Notes: generated from the sequence alone by a model not told the origin. DNA of 64,000 nt from an uncultured Bacteroidales bacterium (GCA_902801485.1 CADCIP010000016.1:1-64000); one strand, 5' to 3'. Positions 32,831 to 44,700 are shown, counted from the stretch's first letter. Translations and numbers: made by a program.

Positions 32831-34990
32831 ATGAAAAGTAAACTTTTATTTGTCGGTCTGCTCCTAAGTATGACAGCAATGGCTGACAATCTTGCAAAGT
32901 ACGTTGATCCCCGTATCGGTACAGGCGACCACGGTCATGTGTTTGTTGGTGCAAACGTTCCCTTCGGCATGGTAAATGCCGGACCTACTCAAATAGAGCA
33001 GGGTTGGGACTGGTGCTCCGGATATCACGAAAGCGGTAAACAGATTATCGGCTTTGCCCAGATGCACCTTAGCGGTACAGGCTGTGGCGACCTCGGCGAC
33101 ATCTCCCTGATGCCTGCTTATGGCGATCTTGAACTCTCCCGTAAAGGCTTGGCCAGCGACTACCGTCACGAGACCGAAGTAATGATTCCCGGTTACTATC
33201 GCGTTCTGTTGGATCGCTTCAGCATTATGGCCGAGGTAACGGCAACAGAGCGTGTAGCTCTCTATCGCTTCACTTACCCCAAGGGTAGCAACAACGCCCG
33301 TATTATCATCGACCTTGATAATACCGTTGGTGATGACACACGCGAGGCAAGAGCCATTCAGATTGACGACTATACCCTGATGGGATATCGCCGTAGCGCC
33401 GGATGGGCTTCAGACCAGCGCGTATTCTTCTGCATCCGTTTCAGCCATCCTATGCATTACTGGCTTTCAGAGGGTGTGAATGCCAAGTACGGTCAGGCTA
33501 CCTTCGAGGTTGGTCCTGGCGACCAGATTCTGGCTAAGGTGGCTATCTCTCCTACCAGCGAGGCAAACGCTCTTATCAATATGAATGCCGAGATGCCTGG
33601 CTTTAACTTCAACGAAATTGCTGACGCAGCCAGTCAGGCTTGGGATAAGGAACTGAGCCGCATCAAGGCAACCTTCCGCACGGAACGCGAGCGTACCATC
33701 TTCTATACAGCCATGTATCACTATATGGTAGCTCCTCAGATTTGGAACGACGTAACTGGCGACTATATGGGTTGCGACCTGAAGGTTCATCGCGGTGCCG
33801 ACTTTACCAACCTTACAACATGGAGCCTTTGGGATACCTATCGTGCTGCACATCCGCTGGCAACTCTTATCATGCCCGACCGTATGCGCGACTATGCCCA
33901 CACCATGATGAATATGTATTACGAGTGGGGTGAGCTGCCCGTATGGCACTTGGTAAGCAACGATACCTATTGTATGGTAGGCGAGCCTGGCGTTCCCGTT
34001 CTGGCAGATATCATCCTGAAGGGTGAGTGCAAAGATATCGATGCCGAGAAGATGTACGAGGCTATCAGGGCCAGTATGCTGCCCACCGAGTTTGCCAAGA
34101 ACCGTCGTGTTCCCCTGCGAGGTAAGGACTACCTGGCTGAGTTGGGCTATCTGCCCTATGACGGTCGCGAAGGCGAGGTTGTAGGTAAGAGCATGGAGTA
34201 CTATATTGCTGCCTGGGCTGCTGCTCAGGTTGCCGGCAAGTTGGGCCACAAGGAAGACAGCGTTCGTTTCTACAACATCAGTCAGGGTTACAGAAAGCTG
34301 TGGGATGCACGTGTTAAGTGCATGCGTGCTTTGGATATGAAGGGCGAATTCCGTCCTTTGCCCGAGAACTTCAACCCCAACCGTCAGACCCGCGACTATA
34401 CCGAGGGTAACCCCTGGCAATATACCTTCCTGGTTCCCCACGACGTAAAGGGTCTTGCCAGCCTGATGGGTGGCGACAAGGCTTTAGGTGACCATCTGGA
34501 TGCTCTTTTGGCTGCTGACAGCGACCTGGGCGAAGGCGCCGCTCCTGACATCTCTGGTTTGGTCGGTCAGTATGCTCACGGAAATGAGCCCAGCCACCAC
34601 GTATTGTATATGTATAACTATGTAGGCCAGCCCCGTAAGACGCAGAAGTGGGTTCGCTATGTGATGGACGAGCTTTATACCGACCAGCCTGCCGGTCTTT
34701 GCGGCAACGAGGACGTTGGTCAGATGTCTGCATGGTACATCCTCTCTGCACTGGGTCTTTATCAGGTTGAGCCTTGCGGCGGTGTTTACCAGCTGGGTTC
34801 TCCCATCGTAGAGGAAGCCGTTATTCCCGTTGGCGAGGGCAAAACCTTCACCATCCGTACACATGGTGGCAGCAAGGAAGCCGTCTATGTCAAGAAGTAT
34901 GTGCTGAACGGCAAGCAACTGAAGGGTACTACCATCACGCACGACCAGATTATGGCTGGCGGTGTACTGGATGTTTACATGACGAAGTAA
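32831..34990 (+). CDS. GH92 alpha-mannosidase, secreted
   Basis: 719 aa from ATG 32831, where a signal peptide begins (MKSKLLFVGLLLSMTAMA). An upstream in-frame start inside the repeats is rejected. GH92 enzymes are calcium-dependent exo-alpha-mannosidases of Bacteroidota that trim N-glycans or yeast mannan. Family hallmarks are YVDPRIGTGDHGHVFVGANV near the N-terminus, FTNLTTWSLWDTYRAAHPL, VWHLVSNDTYCMVGEPGVPV, and the C-terminal GNEPSHHVLYMYNYVG with GLCGNEDVGQMSAWYILSALG. Linkage specificity cannot be read from sequence alone. It is first in an operon with a GH125 enzyme 85 nt downstream, which suits the breakdown of branched mannosides. Confidence 0.93.
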   Translation: MKSKLLFVGLLLSMTAMADNLAKYVDPRIGTGDHGHVFVGANVPFGMVNAGPTQIEQGWDWCSGYHESGKQIIGFAQMHLSGTGCGDLGDISLMPAYGDLELSRKGLASDYRHETEVMIPGYYRVLLDRFSIMAEVTATERVALYRFTYPKGSNNARIIIDLDNTVGDDTREARAIQIDDYTLMGYRRSAGWASDQRVFFCIRFSHPMHYWLSEGVNAKYGQATFEVGPGDQILAKVAISPTSEANALINMNAEMPGFNFNEIADAASQAWDKELSRIKATFRTERERTIFYTAMYHYMVAPQIWNDVTGDYMGCDLKVHRGADFTNLTTWSLWDTYRAAHPLATLIMPDRMRDYAHTMMNMYYEWGELPVWHLVSNDTYCMVGEPGVPVLADIILKGECKDIDAEKMYEAIRASMLPTEFAKNRRVPLRGKDYLAELGYLPYDGREGEVVGKSMEYYIAAWAAAQVAGKLGHKEDSVRFYNISQGYRKLWDARVKCMRALDMKGEFRPLPENFNPNRQTRDYTEGNPWQYTFLVPHDVKGLASLMGGDKALGDHLDALLAADSDLGEGAAPDISGLVGQYAHGNEPSHHVLYMYNYVGQPRKTQKWVRYVMDELYTDQPAGLCGNEDVGQMSAWYILSALGLYQVEPCGGVYQLGSPIVEEAVIPVGEGKTFTIRTHGGSKEAVYVKKYVLNGKQLKGTTITHDQIMAGGVLDVYMTK

Positions 34991-35039
34991 CGCCCCTCTC
35001 CAACCCCAAACCCCTCCTCCCCCAAATGGGAGGTGGGGA
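34991..35039. repeat. G/C-rich palindromic element after the GH92 gene
   Basis: CGCCCCTCTCCAACCCCAAA continues into CCCCTCCTCCCCC-AAAT-GGGAGGTGGGG, an inverted repeat. It starts at the base after the GH92 stop codon. A second element of this family lies in the first codons of the next gene, so the intergenic gap is bounded by two copies. Confidence 0.65.
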
Positions 35040-35075
35040 AAATTATTTAGAAACCAAAACCACAACACGAATATT

Positions 35076-36548
35076 ATGAATAGGAATAAGAAATTCTCCC
35101 CCACCGGGGGAGTCAGAGAGGGGCTCCTTCTTTTAACCATGTTGCTGGGTGCTCCCATAGTGGCAAACAGCGCCAATTTCTACGAGGCTCCTGAAAAAGC
35201 CAAGAAGCAGGAAGTGGCTGTACAGTCAACCATCAAGGACTTGCGTCCTGCTCCCGAGAAGCGTCTCTTCCGCAGCGAGGCTGTTGAAAAGCAGATTCTC
35301 GACCTCAAATCGAAGCTTACAGCCATCGACCCCAAACTCTACTGGATGTTTGTAAACTGCTTCCCCAACACATTGGATACAACCGTTTGGTACAGCAAGG
35401 AGAGCGGTGACGATGACACCTTCGTTATCACTGGCGACATCGAGGCAATGTGGCTGCGTGACAGCGCTGCACAGGTATGGCCCTATCTGCGTTATGTCAA
35501 GCAGGACGAACCCCTGCGTCACCTTATCCGTGGCGTTATCCGCCGTCAGTTGGCCTGCATCCTCATCGATCCGTACGCCAACGCCTTCAATATAGGTCCC
35601 ACCGGTGGAGAATGGCAGTCAGACAATACCAAGATGAAGAAGGAACTGCACGAGCGTAAGTACGAGATTGACTCGCTCTGCTATCCCTTGCGTCTGGCTT
35701 ACGCCTACTGGCAGCAGACAGGCGACACCAGCATCTTCGACGAGAAGTGGCTACAGGCCATCCGCGAGATTCTGCACGTCTTCCAAGACCAGCAGAACTG
35801 GAACGGTCCTATCACCAACTACCGTTTCACCCGCAAGACAGAGGCTTTGCACGATACACGTTCCAACAGAGGTTACGGTCATCCCGGTAAACCTTGCGGA
35901 CTGATTGCCAGTGCCTTCCGTCCCTCTGACGACAGTACCATCTTCCCCTATCTGGTTCCCAGCAACTTCTTTGCCGTAAGTGTATTGCGCAAGGCTGCTA
36001 TCATCCTGAACGATGTGAATAAGGAATACGGACTGGCCAGCGACTGCCGCCGTATGGCAACCCAGGTGGAAGAGGCTCTGGAGAAATATGCTGTTGTGGA
36101 GCATTCCAAGTATGGCAAGATTTATGCCTTCGAGGTTGACGGCTATGGTTCTGCTCTTCTGATGGATGACTCCAATGCGCCCAGCCTGCTCTGTCTGCCT
36201 TATCTGACCGATGTGTCTATCGATGACCCCATCTACCAGAATACCCGTAAGTTTGTCTGGAGTGAGGATAATCCTTACTTCTTCAAGGGTAAGGCCGGTG
36301 AAGGTATCGGCGGTCCTCACTGCGGTCTGAACAAGCCTTGGCCTATGAGTCTGGTCATGAAAGCCTTCACTACCAACGACCGTGCCGAGAAGGAATGGTG
36401 CGTTCAGCAGATTCTGAAGACCGATGGTGACACAGGTTTCATGCATGAGTCTTTCAACAAGGACGATGCCAAGGACTTCACCCGTTCTTGGTTCGCATGG
36501 GCCAACACGCTGTTTGGCGAACTTATTGTTGATATGTACGCTCAGTAA
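35076..36548 (+). CDS. GH125 exo-alpha-1,6-mannosidase, secreted
   Basis: 490 aa. Family landmarks are FPNTLDTTVWY, FVITGDIEAMWLRDSAAQVW, YANAFNIGPTGGEWQSD, and near the C-terminus GIGGPHCGLNKPWPMSL with TGFMHESFNKDDAKDFTRSW. GH125 enzymes remove alpha-1,6-linked mannose and usually sit beside GH92 genes, as here. A signal peptide is present but odd. The n-region holds an in-frame palindromic element (FSPTGGVREG, 35095-35127) before the hydrophobic core LLLLTMLLGAPIVANSA. Export probably still works. The next gene starts at the base after the stop codon. Confidence 0.93.
   Translation: MNRNKKFSPTGGVREGLLLLTMLLGAPIVANSANFYEAPEKAKKQEVAVQSTIKDLRPAPEKRLFRSEAVEKQILDLKSKLTAIDPKLYWMFVNCFPNTLDTTVWYSKESGDDDTFVITGDIEAMWLRDSAAQVWPYLRYVKQDEPLRHLIRGVIRRQLACILIDPYANAFNIGPTGGEWQSDNTKMKKELHERKYEIDSLCYPLRLAYAYWQQTGDTSIFDEKWLQAIREILHVFQDQQNWNGPITNYRFTRKTEALHDTRSNRGYGHPGKPCGLIASAFRPSDDSTIFPYLVPSNFFAVSVLRKAAIILNDVNKEYGLASDCRRMATQVEEALEKYAVVEHSKYGKIYAFEVDGYGSALLMDDSNAPSLLCLPYLTDVSIDDPIYQNTRKFVWSEDNPYFFKGKAGEGIGGPHCGLNKPWPMSLVMKAFTTNDRAEKEWCVQQILKTDGDTGFMHESFNKDDAKDFTRSWFAWANTLFGELIVDMYAQ
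35095..35127. repeat. Palindromic element inside the GH125 signal peptide
   Basis: CTCCCCC-ACC-GGGGGAG followed by TCAGAGAGGGGC. Its reverse complement (GCCCCTCTCTGACTCCCCC) matches the pattern of the element at 9785-9823. It encodes SPTGGVREGL in the n-region of the signal peptide. Confidence 0.7.
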
Positions 36549-39071
36549 ATGATATTTATGAGAAATCAGAAACATACCTTTTGGGGAGCCTTATCATTAG
36601 GGCTCCTCATGGTTTTTACGGTAGGGTGCAACAATCAGTCGGAACAGCAGGTGCAGGAGGCAATGGACTTCCTTTATGCCAGTATGCCCTTGCCCGATAG
36701 CGTGGATTATCCCCGTGAATTCTGGGAGGCAAATGTCAGGGCCACTTTAAAGGCCCGTCAGGAGATGCCTTGGGGCGAGAAGGTTCCCGAGCGCGAGTGG
36801 AAGCATTTTGTGCTTCCCCTGCGTGTCAATAACGAGAATCTGGACTCTGCCCGAATCGTTCTCTACGAAACCCTGAAGAACCGTGTAAAGGACAAGAATA
36901 TGTACGATGCCGTTCTGGAGGTCAACCATTGGTGTCACGAGTTTGTCACATACGCTCCTTCCGACGGCCGTACCAAATCTCCCCTTGTTACCATGCGCTC
37001 CGCTACGGGTCGTTGCGGCGAGGAAAGCACGTTTACCGTTGCGGCACTCAGAGCTGTAGGCATTCCTGCCCGTCAGGTCTATACCCCACGCTGGGCGCAT
37101 ACCGATGACAACCACGCTTGGGTAGAGGCTTGGGTAAACGGGCGCTGGTACTTCATGGGAGCCTGCGAACCCCTTCCCGTACTGAATATGGGTTGGTTCA
37201 ACGAGCCCGCTTCCCGTGGTATGCTCATGCACACCAAGGTCTTTGGCAATTACAACGGACCCGAGGAAGTTGTGAGTCGCAACAATTGCTACACCGAGAT
37301 TAACGTCACCAGCAACTATGCCGAGACAGATACCATCAATGTTAAGGTACTTAATGCCGAGGGTGCTCCGCTGCAGGATGCAAAGGTCGATTTCCGCCTG
37401 TACAACTATGCCGAGTTCTATACGCTGGTTTCCAAACAGTCCGATGCCAACGGACAGACTTGGTTGGGATGCGGCAAGGGTGACCTTGTTGTTTGGGTCA
37501 GCAAGGACGGATTGTTCGGTTTCGAGAAAGCCAGCGTAGGTCAGCAAGATACGGTAACGGTGGTAGTGGATAAGGACGACAGCTTTACGGGTGCATTTGA
37601 CCTCGACCTTGTTCCTCCCGAATCTAAAGAGTACAAACCGGACCTCTCGGAGAGCCAGATACGGACAAACAGGCAACGTCTGCAGCGGGAAGACAGCCTG
37701 CGAAATGCTTATATGGAGCAGACTTTCAGCAAGGAGGAAGACCTGAAGGACGCCCGTCAGAACTGGCAGGTAATAAAGGTATTCCAGTCTCACCATCTCG
37801 GCAAAGAGGTTATCGCTACCTTACGGAAGAAGGACCTTTGCGATGTTTCTATGGAGGTACTGACTGATGCCGCTGATAACACGCCCTCGTCCGCTTCTCC
37901 CCTTTGGGAGCAGTATGTGCTGGCTCCACGTATCAGCAACGAGATGCTTACCCCTTACCGCAAAGTGCTGAGTCCTGTCTTTAAGGGTATGGAAGCTGCT
38001 GCTATTGCCCAATGGGTGACAGACAGCATCAGCATAGACAATACACGCAATCCGCAGAAACTCTGCATGAGTCCCGAGGGTGTTTACCGCCATCGTACAA
38101 CAGATGCCCACAGCCGCGATATCTTCTTTGTGGCTGCCTGCCGTAGTGCCGGTGTACCAGCCCGTATCGATGAGGTGACAGGTAAGGTGCAGATTTTGGC
38201 CTCACCCCAGCCCTCTCCTGTGGGAGAGGGAGAGCCAGAAGTCAAGGGGCAAGAGGTTTGGGTGGATGTCACCTTTGGTCAGGCCGTTCAGGAAACAGCG
38301 CCTCAGGGAACACTCAGCCTTGCCTATTCCGATTTTGCCATCAAGGAGAATCCTTCTTATTATTCGCAATTCAGTCTCTCACGCCTTCAGAACGGGACCC
38401 TCGCCTTGCAGGAATTCCCCGAGGAAGCCACCTGGAAAGATACCTTCGCCAATGGTGTGCAGATGGATGCAGGTCAGTATCTGCTGGTTTCAGGTACCCG
38501 TATGGCTGACGGTAGCGTACTGGCACATCTGGAGTTCTTTGGCCTGAAGGCTAATACAGCGCAGAAGCAAGTTCTCAAATTGCGCGACAATGCCGACGAA
38601 TTGCGTGTGATAGGCAGCTTCAACTGCGAAAACTATTTCACCAACTACAAGGGAGTACACAAGACCTTGTTGGAGAGTACGGGCAGAGGTTATTATGTGG
38701 TAGCGCTGATTCGCGACAATCACGAACCCAGCACACATATTCTGCACGAATGCGAGGATGCCAACATCTACCTCTCCCAGTGGCCTCACCTCTTTGTCAT
38801 GCTGTTCCCCACACAGGAAGAGCTCCAGTCGTTCCGGTCACACCGCAAGGATTTCGACAGACTGCCCGACAACTTCATTTTCGGTGTAGCCGACCCGGAG
38901 ACCATCGAGGCCATGCACATTCAGGAACTCACACACGGCAGCCAGGAGTTACCTATCCTCATGATGGCCGACACCTTCAACCGCGTGGTTTGGTTCCATC
39001 AGGGATATACGATAGGAATTGCAGATCAGATTATGAGTGTCATCCGACAGCTGACAATACACGAGAAATAG
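36549..39071 (+). CDS. Transglutaminase-like lipoprotein of the mannosidase operon
   Basis: 840 aa; ATG 36558 is an alternative start. A lipobox (FTVGCNNQ) follows the leader, so it should be lipid-anchored. A transglutaminase-core domain has Cys in TGRCGEESTFTVAALRAVG near residue 154 and His in DDNHAWVEAWVNGRWYFMG near 188. A carboxypeptidase-like beta domain follows. A second, degenerate transglutaminase-like region (DIFFVAACRSAGVPARID, EVWVDVTFGQ) lies near 510-580 and lacks an obvious catalytic pair. A palindromic element at 38201-38236 inserts SPQPSPVGEGEPE there. Such proteins accompany mannoside loci in Bacteroides, perhaps as peptidases acting on the glycoprotein backbone; this role is inference. 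Confidence 0.85.
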   Translation: MIFMRNQKHTFWGALSLGLLMVFTVGCNNQSEQQVQEAMDFLYASMPLPDSVDYPREFWEANVRATLKARQEMPWGEKVPEREWKHFVLPLRVNNENLDSARIVLYETLKNRVKDKNMYDAVLEVNHWCHEFVTYAPSDGRTKSPLVTMRSATGRCGEESTFTVAALRAVGIPARQVYTPRWAHTDDNHAWVEAWVNGRWYFMGACEPLPVLNMGWFNEPASRGMLMHTKVFGNYNGPEEVVSRNNCYTEINVTSNYAETDTINVKVLNAEGAPLQDAKVDFRLYNYAEFYTLVSKQSDANGQTWLGCGKGDLVVWVSKDGLFGFEKASVGQQDTVTVVVDKDDSFTGAFDLDLVPPESKEYKPDLSESQIRTNRQRLQREDSLRNAYMEQTFSKEEDLKDARQNWQVIKVFQSHHLGKEVIATLRKKDLCDVSMEVLTDAADNTPSSASPLWEQYVLAPRISNEMLTPYRKVLSPVFKGMEAAAIAQWVTDSISIDNTRNPQKLCMSPEGVYRHRTTDAHSRDIFFVAACRSAGVPARIDEVTGKVQILASPQPSPVGEGEPEVKGQEVWVDVTFGQAVQETAPQGTLSLAYSDFAIKENPSYYSQFSLSRLQNGTLALQEFPEEATWKDTFANGVQMDAGQYLLVSGTRMADGSVLAHLEFFGLKANTAQKQVLKLRDNADELRVIGSFNCENYFTNYKGVHKTLLESTGRGYYVVALIRDNHEPSTHILHECEDANIYLSQWPHLFVMLFPTQEELQSFRSHRKDFDRLPDNFIFGVADPETIEAMHIQELTHGSQELPILMMADTFNRVVWFHQGYTIGIADQIMSVIRQLTIHEK
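38201..38236. repeat. Palindromic element inside the transglutaminase-like gene
   Basis: CTCACCCCAGCCCTCTCC, then TGT, then GGGAGAGGGAG form an inverted repeat. The motif CTCACCCCAGCCCTCTCC recalls widespread intergenic repeats of other bacteria, but here it is inside a coding frame. Confidence 0.65.
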
Positions 39072-39753
39072 TCTCGTGCACCATTACGGCATCGGTATGA
39101 CCGTTCTTTCTAAGGGAGCCATGGATTTCTGTGGCTCCCGTTTCTATTATGATACGGGCAGCATTCTGGGGCGTCACACCTGCTCCCGGCATTATGCGGA
39201 AGTCACTTCCCCTAACGCCACAACCTTCCCGTGGTTCGAAGGTTTTGGTCTCAGCCACCAGTTCTCTCAGCAAACCGATTCCTTCTTCGGCCTTGGGAGC
39301 TAAGCCACTGGTTAGCAGACGGTCGCAACCCAGGGAATAGATTTCCAGCAACGATTCCTTAGGATTCTTGCACACATCAAAGGCACGATGGAAAGTAATG
39401 TGCATCCTGTCGCCTGCCGCTTCTACCATACGGTGGCAAGCCTGAATGTCTATGTCACCATTGGGTGTTAGCGCACCTATCACCACACCTTGGGCACCCA
39501 ACTTACGAGCCATCCCGATGTCGTAAATCATACAGTCCACCTCATCCTCGGAATACACAAAGTTGCCGCCACGGGGCCGGATAAGCACATGCGTGGTAAT
39601 GCCGCTGTTCACAGCCAACTCTATCATGCCGGCCGATGGGGTAAGACCGTCCACATCAAGCGCCTGACACAACTCCACCCTGTGTGCGCCACCAGCTATT
39701 GCTGCACGCAGACTGGGCAGGTCGGCACAACAAACTTCTAACTTAAAATCCAT
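39040..39753 (-). CDS. cutC: CutC family protein
   Basis: 237 aa from ATG 39753; upstream in-frame codons are non-coding. CutC proteins form TIM barrels and were linked to copper homeostasis, though the reaction is uncertain. Typical blocks are LEVCCADLPSLRAAIAGGAH, RVELCQALDVDGLTPSAG, VLIRPRGGNFVYSEDE, VVIGALTPNGDID, ITFHRAFDVCKNP and RIMPGAGVTPQNAARI. Its last 32 nt overlap the convergent transglutaminase-like gene. It diverges from queA across 65 nt. Confidence 0.93.
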   Translation of the reverse strand: MDFKLEVCCADLPSLRAAIAGGAHRVELCQALDVDGLTPSAGMIELAVNSGITTHVLIRPRGGNFVYSEDEVDCMIYDIGMARKLGAQGVVIGALTPNGDIDIQACHRMVEAAGDRMHITFHRAFDVCKNPKESLLEIYSLGCDRLLTSGLAPKAEEGIGLLRELVAETKTFEPREGCGVRGSDFRIMPGAGVTPQNAARIIIETGATEIHGSLRKNGHTDAVMVHETISRVLSAVG

Positions 39754-39795
39754 GCTTTTTTTCTTTTTTGACTGCAAAAATAGCATTTTTATTTG

Positions 39796-39803
39796 TAATT
39801 TTG
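39796..39803 (+). promoter_or_regulatory. -7 box of the queA operon
   Basis: TAATTTTG matches TAnnTTTG and lies 15 nt upstream of the queA ATG, in the 65-nt gap shared with the divergent cutC gene. The nearest TTTG upstream (39767-39770) is 25 nt away, a longer spacer than usual. Confidence 0.5.
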
Positions 39804-39818
39804 CACAAAATTTGAAAA

Positions 39819-41134
<1,316 letters not shown>

Positions 41135-41138
<4 letters not shown>

Positions 41139-41650
41139 TAGCAGACGGAAAAGATAACAGTCAGGAGTTGTTCCCCGTTGTGGATGAGGAAGGCAATATC
41201 CTTTCAGCCGCCACACGAGGCGAGTGTCATGGCGGCAGTATGTTGCTGCACCCCGTTGTACACCTTCATGTGTTTAATTCCCAAGGGGAGTTGTACCTTC
41301 AGAAACGTCCGGCTTGGAAAGATATCCAGCCCGACAAGTGGGATACAGCTGTTGGCGGACACGTAGATTTGGGCGAGAGTATTCATCAGGCACTCCTTCG
41401 CGAAGTGCGGGAGGAGTTGGGCATTACCGATTTCGAGCCGCAAGCCCTACCCCATTACGTCTTTCAGTCTGAACGCGAGCGTGAACTGGTCTTTCCCTTC
41501 CGCACTATATACGATGGCGCCATCCATCCCAGTAAAGAGACAGACGGCGGTCGTTTCTGGTCTATCCCAGAGATAGAAGCCTCCTTAGGCAAAGACGTTT
41601 TCACCCCCAACTTCGAAAGCGAATACCAAAAGGTAATAAAGTCTCACTAA
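41135..41650 (+). CDS. NUDIX hydrolase
   Basis: 171 aa. The Nudix box GGHVDLGESIHQALLREVRE-ELGI (residues about 74-97) has the GX5EX7REUXEEXGU pattern that binds metal. The N-terminal block (FPVVDEEGNILSAATRGECH, LHPVVHLHVFN, LYLQKRPAWKDIQPDKWDTA) is like isopentenyl-diphosphate isomerase-type and general NUDIX proteins of Bacteroidota. The substrate, probably a nucleoside diphosphate derivative, is not certain. Its start overlaps the queA stop by 4 nt, so the two are translationally coupled. Confidence 0.9.
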
Positions 41651-41712
41651 AAGTGTAGCAAGAACCTATCACTTCAGGTAGAGTTCAGAGCGTAGAGGTT
41701 AAAGCCAAAGAG

Positions 41713-44700
41713 TCATTTTACTGCTTTCTGAAGTTTAAGAATTGTTTTAACCTGGGGTTGTATGGTGACGGGACCCATTAAACCGGCTGGCTGTAATGGA
41801 CTGTCGGCATTCCAATGCTTCCACGTTGCCGTACCTAACTTCTCCGCTTGGGGTTGCTCATCACCAATAAGCCGGTTGACCCAAGGATTGCTGACGGTTA
41901 CTTCCAACAGGTTTTCGCCCGCTTGCGCTGCATCACCGATAAAGAGACGGTACGGAGCTTTCCATGCAGTTCCCAAAGAATGTCCATTAAGACGGACGGA
42001 TGCTATGACACCTACATTACCCAAATTGAGCTGCAGCTCTGTACCCTGCTGAAGATACTTCTTGGGAATATTAAATCGTTTGGTATATACAGCAGTACCG
42101 GCAAAGTAGCGGATGCCAGGGACGGTTGACTTGCTAAAGGAATAAAGACTGTCGAACACAGCTGTTTCCGGAGCCATCCTTCCCGGTTGGAAGGTAACAT
42201 CCCAGGATCCTGCCAGAGTAATCGGTTGGGGAACAGACTTCACGCGTGCACTGTAGACATTACCTGATGCCGTACGAACGGTTTGTGTACCTGACTTGGT
42301 AGTTGTCCAAACGAAGTTTTCGTCCTTGAGAACTAAGGTTCCATCATTGCCATGATAGGTAAAGTCCACCTGTGCACCTTCCCTGATTTCGCGTTCGACG
42401 ACTATCCCTTCTGTCTCGTAGGTGAGGCGGAGTAATTTGTTCTGTCCATAGACGGGGGTGCCTGCCAGCTCGTCGTTTACAGAAAGGACATACTTACCCT
42501 CATCAATGCACTTCTGCAAGTTGCTGATGACATTAACAGGTTTCTGCGGACGCTGACTGTCGAAATTGGAAGGGATAGGACCGTAAAAAGCACGTGCCAC
42601 CTTGAGTTCTCCCTTTTCGTGAGCCTCGGGTATCTGAATGCGTGCATTCTCGGGAGAATAGGCAGTAAGCTCTTTGCCATCCAGCGTATAGTGGATAACC
42701 AGTGTCTTGACCTGTCCGAAGCAGGGATCGCCACCCAGGGTTCCGTTGTCGCTCTGTATATCGAGTTTATTGTCGCGAACCTTGCCGGCAACCAAATCAG
42801 TTACATCATTGATTCCATGCGGAAGGAAGGCTCCGTACTCGGCTCGGGTGATGGTGAGGTTAGGAACAGGAACTTCTCTGGCATCGTCGTAAAGGGTATT
42901 GACGTCAGTCACACAGGCATCAGTCTCTGCAGAAGAAGGACGGAAGATGATGAAAGCGCTCTGTTCGGGTTCGAAGTGGAGGTCTACCAACGTTCCATAT
43001 TCGCCCTTTCTGTAGGGAATAGCAGCAATCTGTCCCGTCTGGGCATCCCAGCGCTCGGGAACCATTCCCTGAACACGGAACTCGCAGGTCTCATTACGGT
43101 ATTGTTTCTCGGGATTAGCCACGAAATAGATTTCTCCCTCGGGACAGGAACGATGGATAAAGCGAAGGTCCTGTCCTGTGGTGCCGGGACGGAAATCAGG
43201 TTTAACCTGCAGTTTCTGTAAAGCCTCAGAAACAGTAATATCCTTGACTAACCCCTTATCCCATAATTCTTTAGCCAGTTGTTCTACCTGGTCATCACAC
43301 GTGGGGTAATCCTCCAAACTGGGTGACTTGGCAGGACGGGGACCGATGATGGTTGCACCCTGAAGTGCCAACCGGTGAAGGATACGCAATGTCTTGGGTG
43401 TCATCCACGAGGTATCGAACAGCGTAAGCAGACGATACTCACCGCCGCTACGGGTGATGAGCCGTCCGTTGCGCACCTGCAGCTGGGCCATCTGATCTGT
43501 CCATATCTCATCGTAGTCGTAGCCAAGGTCCTTAATGTCCTTGCGGCTGCAGCCGTCATTGGGCGATACCTCGCCTACATAGACTAACACGTCACCGACA
43601 AAACGTCCCTGTTGGAGCAAGTATTGCGAACGTGTTACATATTTCATATAAGGTATGGCAGCATCCCATAATGTGTTGAGCCGGTTAAAATGTGAGCCAA
43701 ACTCTCCGAGTGTGTAACCGGGTCCTTTGTCATTCGGCTGATGAACGAAGGTGTGGAAGATATAGTGGTTGATACCATCGGTCCATGCCATATCACCCAA
43801 TGCCTTCATTTTAGCAGGACTTCCGTCCCAACCGGCCTGGTCGCTTCCCGCGGTGAAGGATTCGGCACCTACTACAGTGTTTCCGTTGATATGGGCAATG
43901 GAAGCTGCCGTCTTGGTTGAGGAGGGCATAGCTACATTTCCCATCCAGAATTCACCCATTACAATATCAGAACTGGCACCGACTTCCATATCGTTGAATG
44001 GCCCTGTATAAGGCTCTACAGAGTATTTAAGTCCATTCTGGTGGCAAAGTTCACTGAACCGGTCGTAATAGTTGGCAGCCATCAGATCATTGACAGTCTT
44101 GCGCAGGTCCCACAAGAAACGTTCGCTCTGCTCGCTGCTTCCTACATAGAAACCGGCTATAGCAGGGAAATACAATAGAGGGTTATAGCCACGCAGTCGC
44201 TGAAACTCCTGGTCGAAACCATCCGTCCAGTTTCCGCATCCTACTTCATAGCTATCCACCAGGCAATTGGTTAGAGCTGTACCAACCAACGGGCCCAAAT
44301 AGTCCAGAATAGGTTGGACACCATCCTTCCAATACTGGTCGAGCGCCTTGCGACTCATCTTGTCCACCTCGAGTCCACCACCTGTGGCAGCCGTTGAGGG
44401 ATGACTTTTCTCCCCTGTTGTGGTGTGACCCATACGAAGAACTATCCATTCTCCCACTGGCGCCTGCCAAGTAAGATTGCCGTCTGCATCCATCAGGTTG
44501 GTGAGGTTCTGAATATCGGAAATTCTGACAACCTCCTCATCCTTCACGACCTCAGGCTTGGGCATTAGGATATTGGGATAGCTGTTGGAACCAAGGCTTT
44601 TGATTACATAATCAGTAATCTTGCGGTCGGAAATTGGCCGGGGGAAAGCCAGGACAACAATATCATTGTACCAGTCATGCTGTGCCTTAGGTTGCTCCAA

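Noticed and set aside
33467-34441. Long minus-strand frame inside GH92
   Set aside because: Antisense shadow of a clear GH92 gene with biased codons; no start context or domain.
36747-37796. Long minus-strand frame inside the transglutaminase-like gene
   Set aside because: Antisense shadow; the plus strand has the conserved Cys and His motifs.
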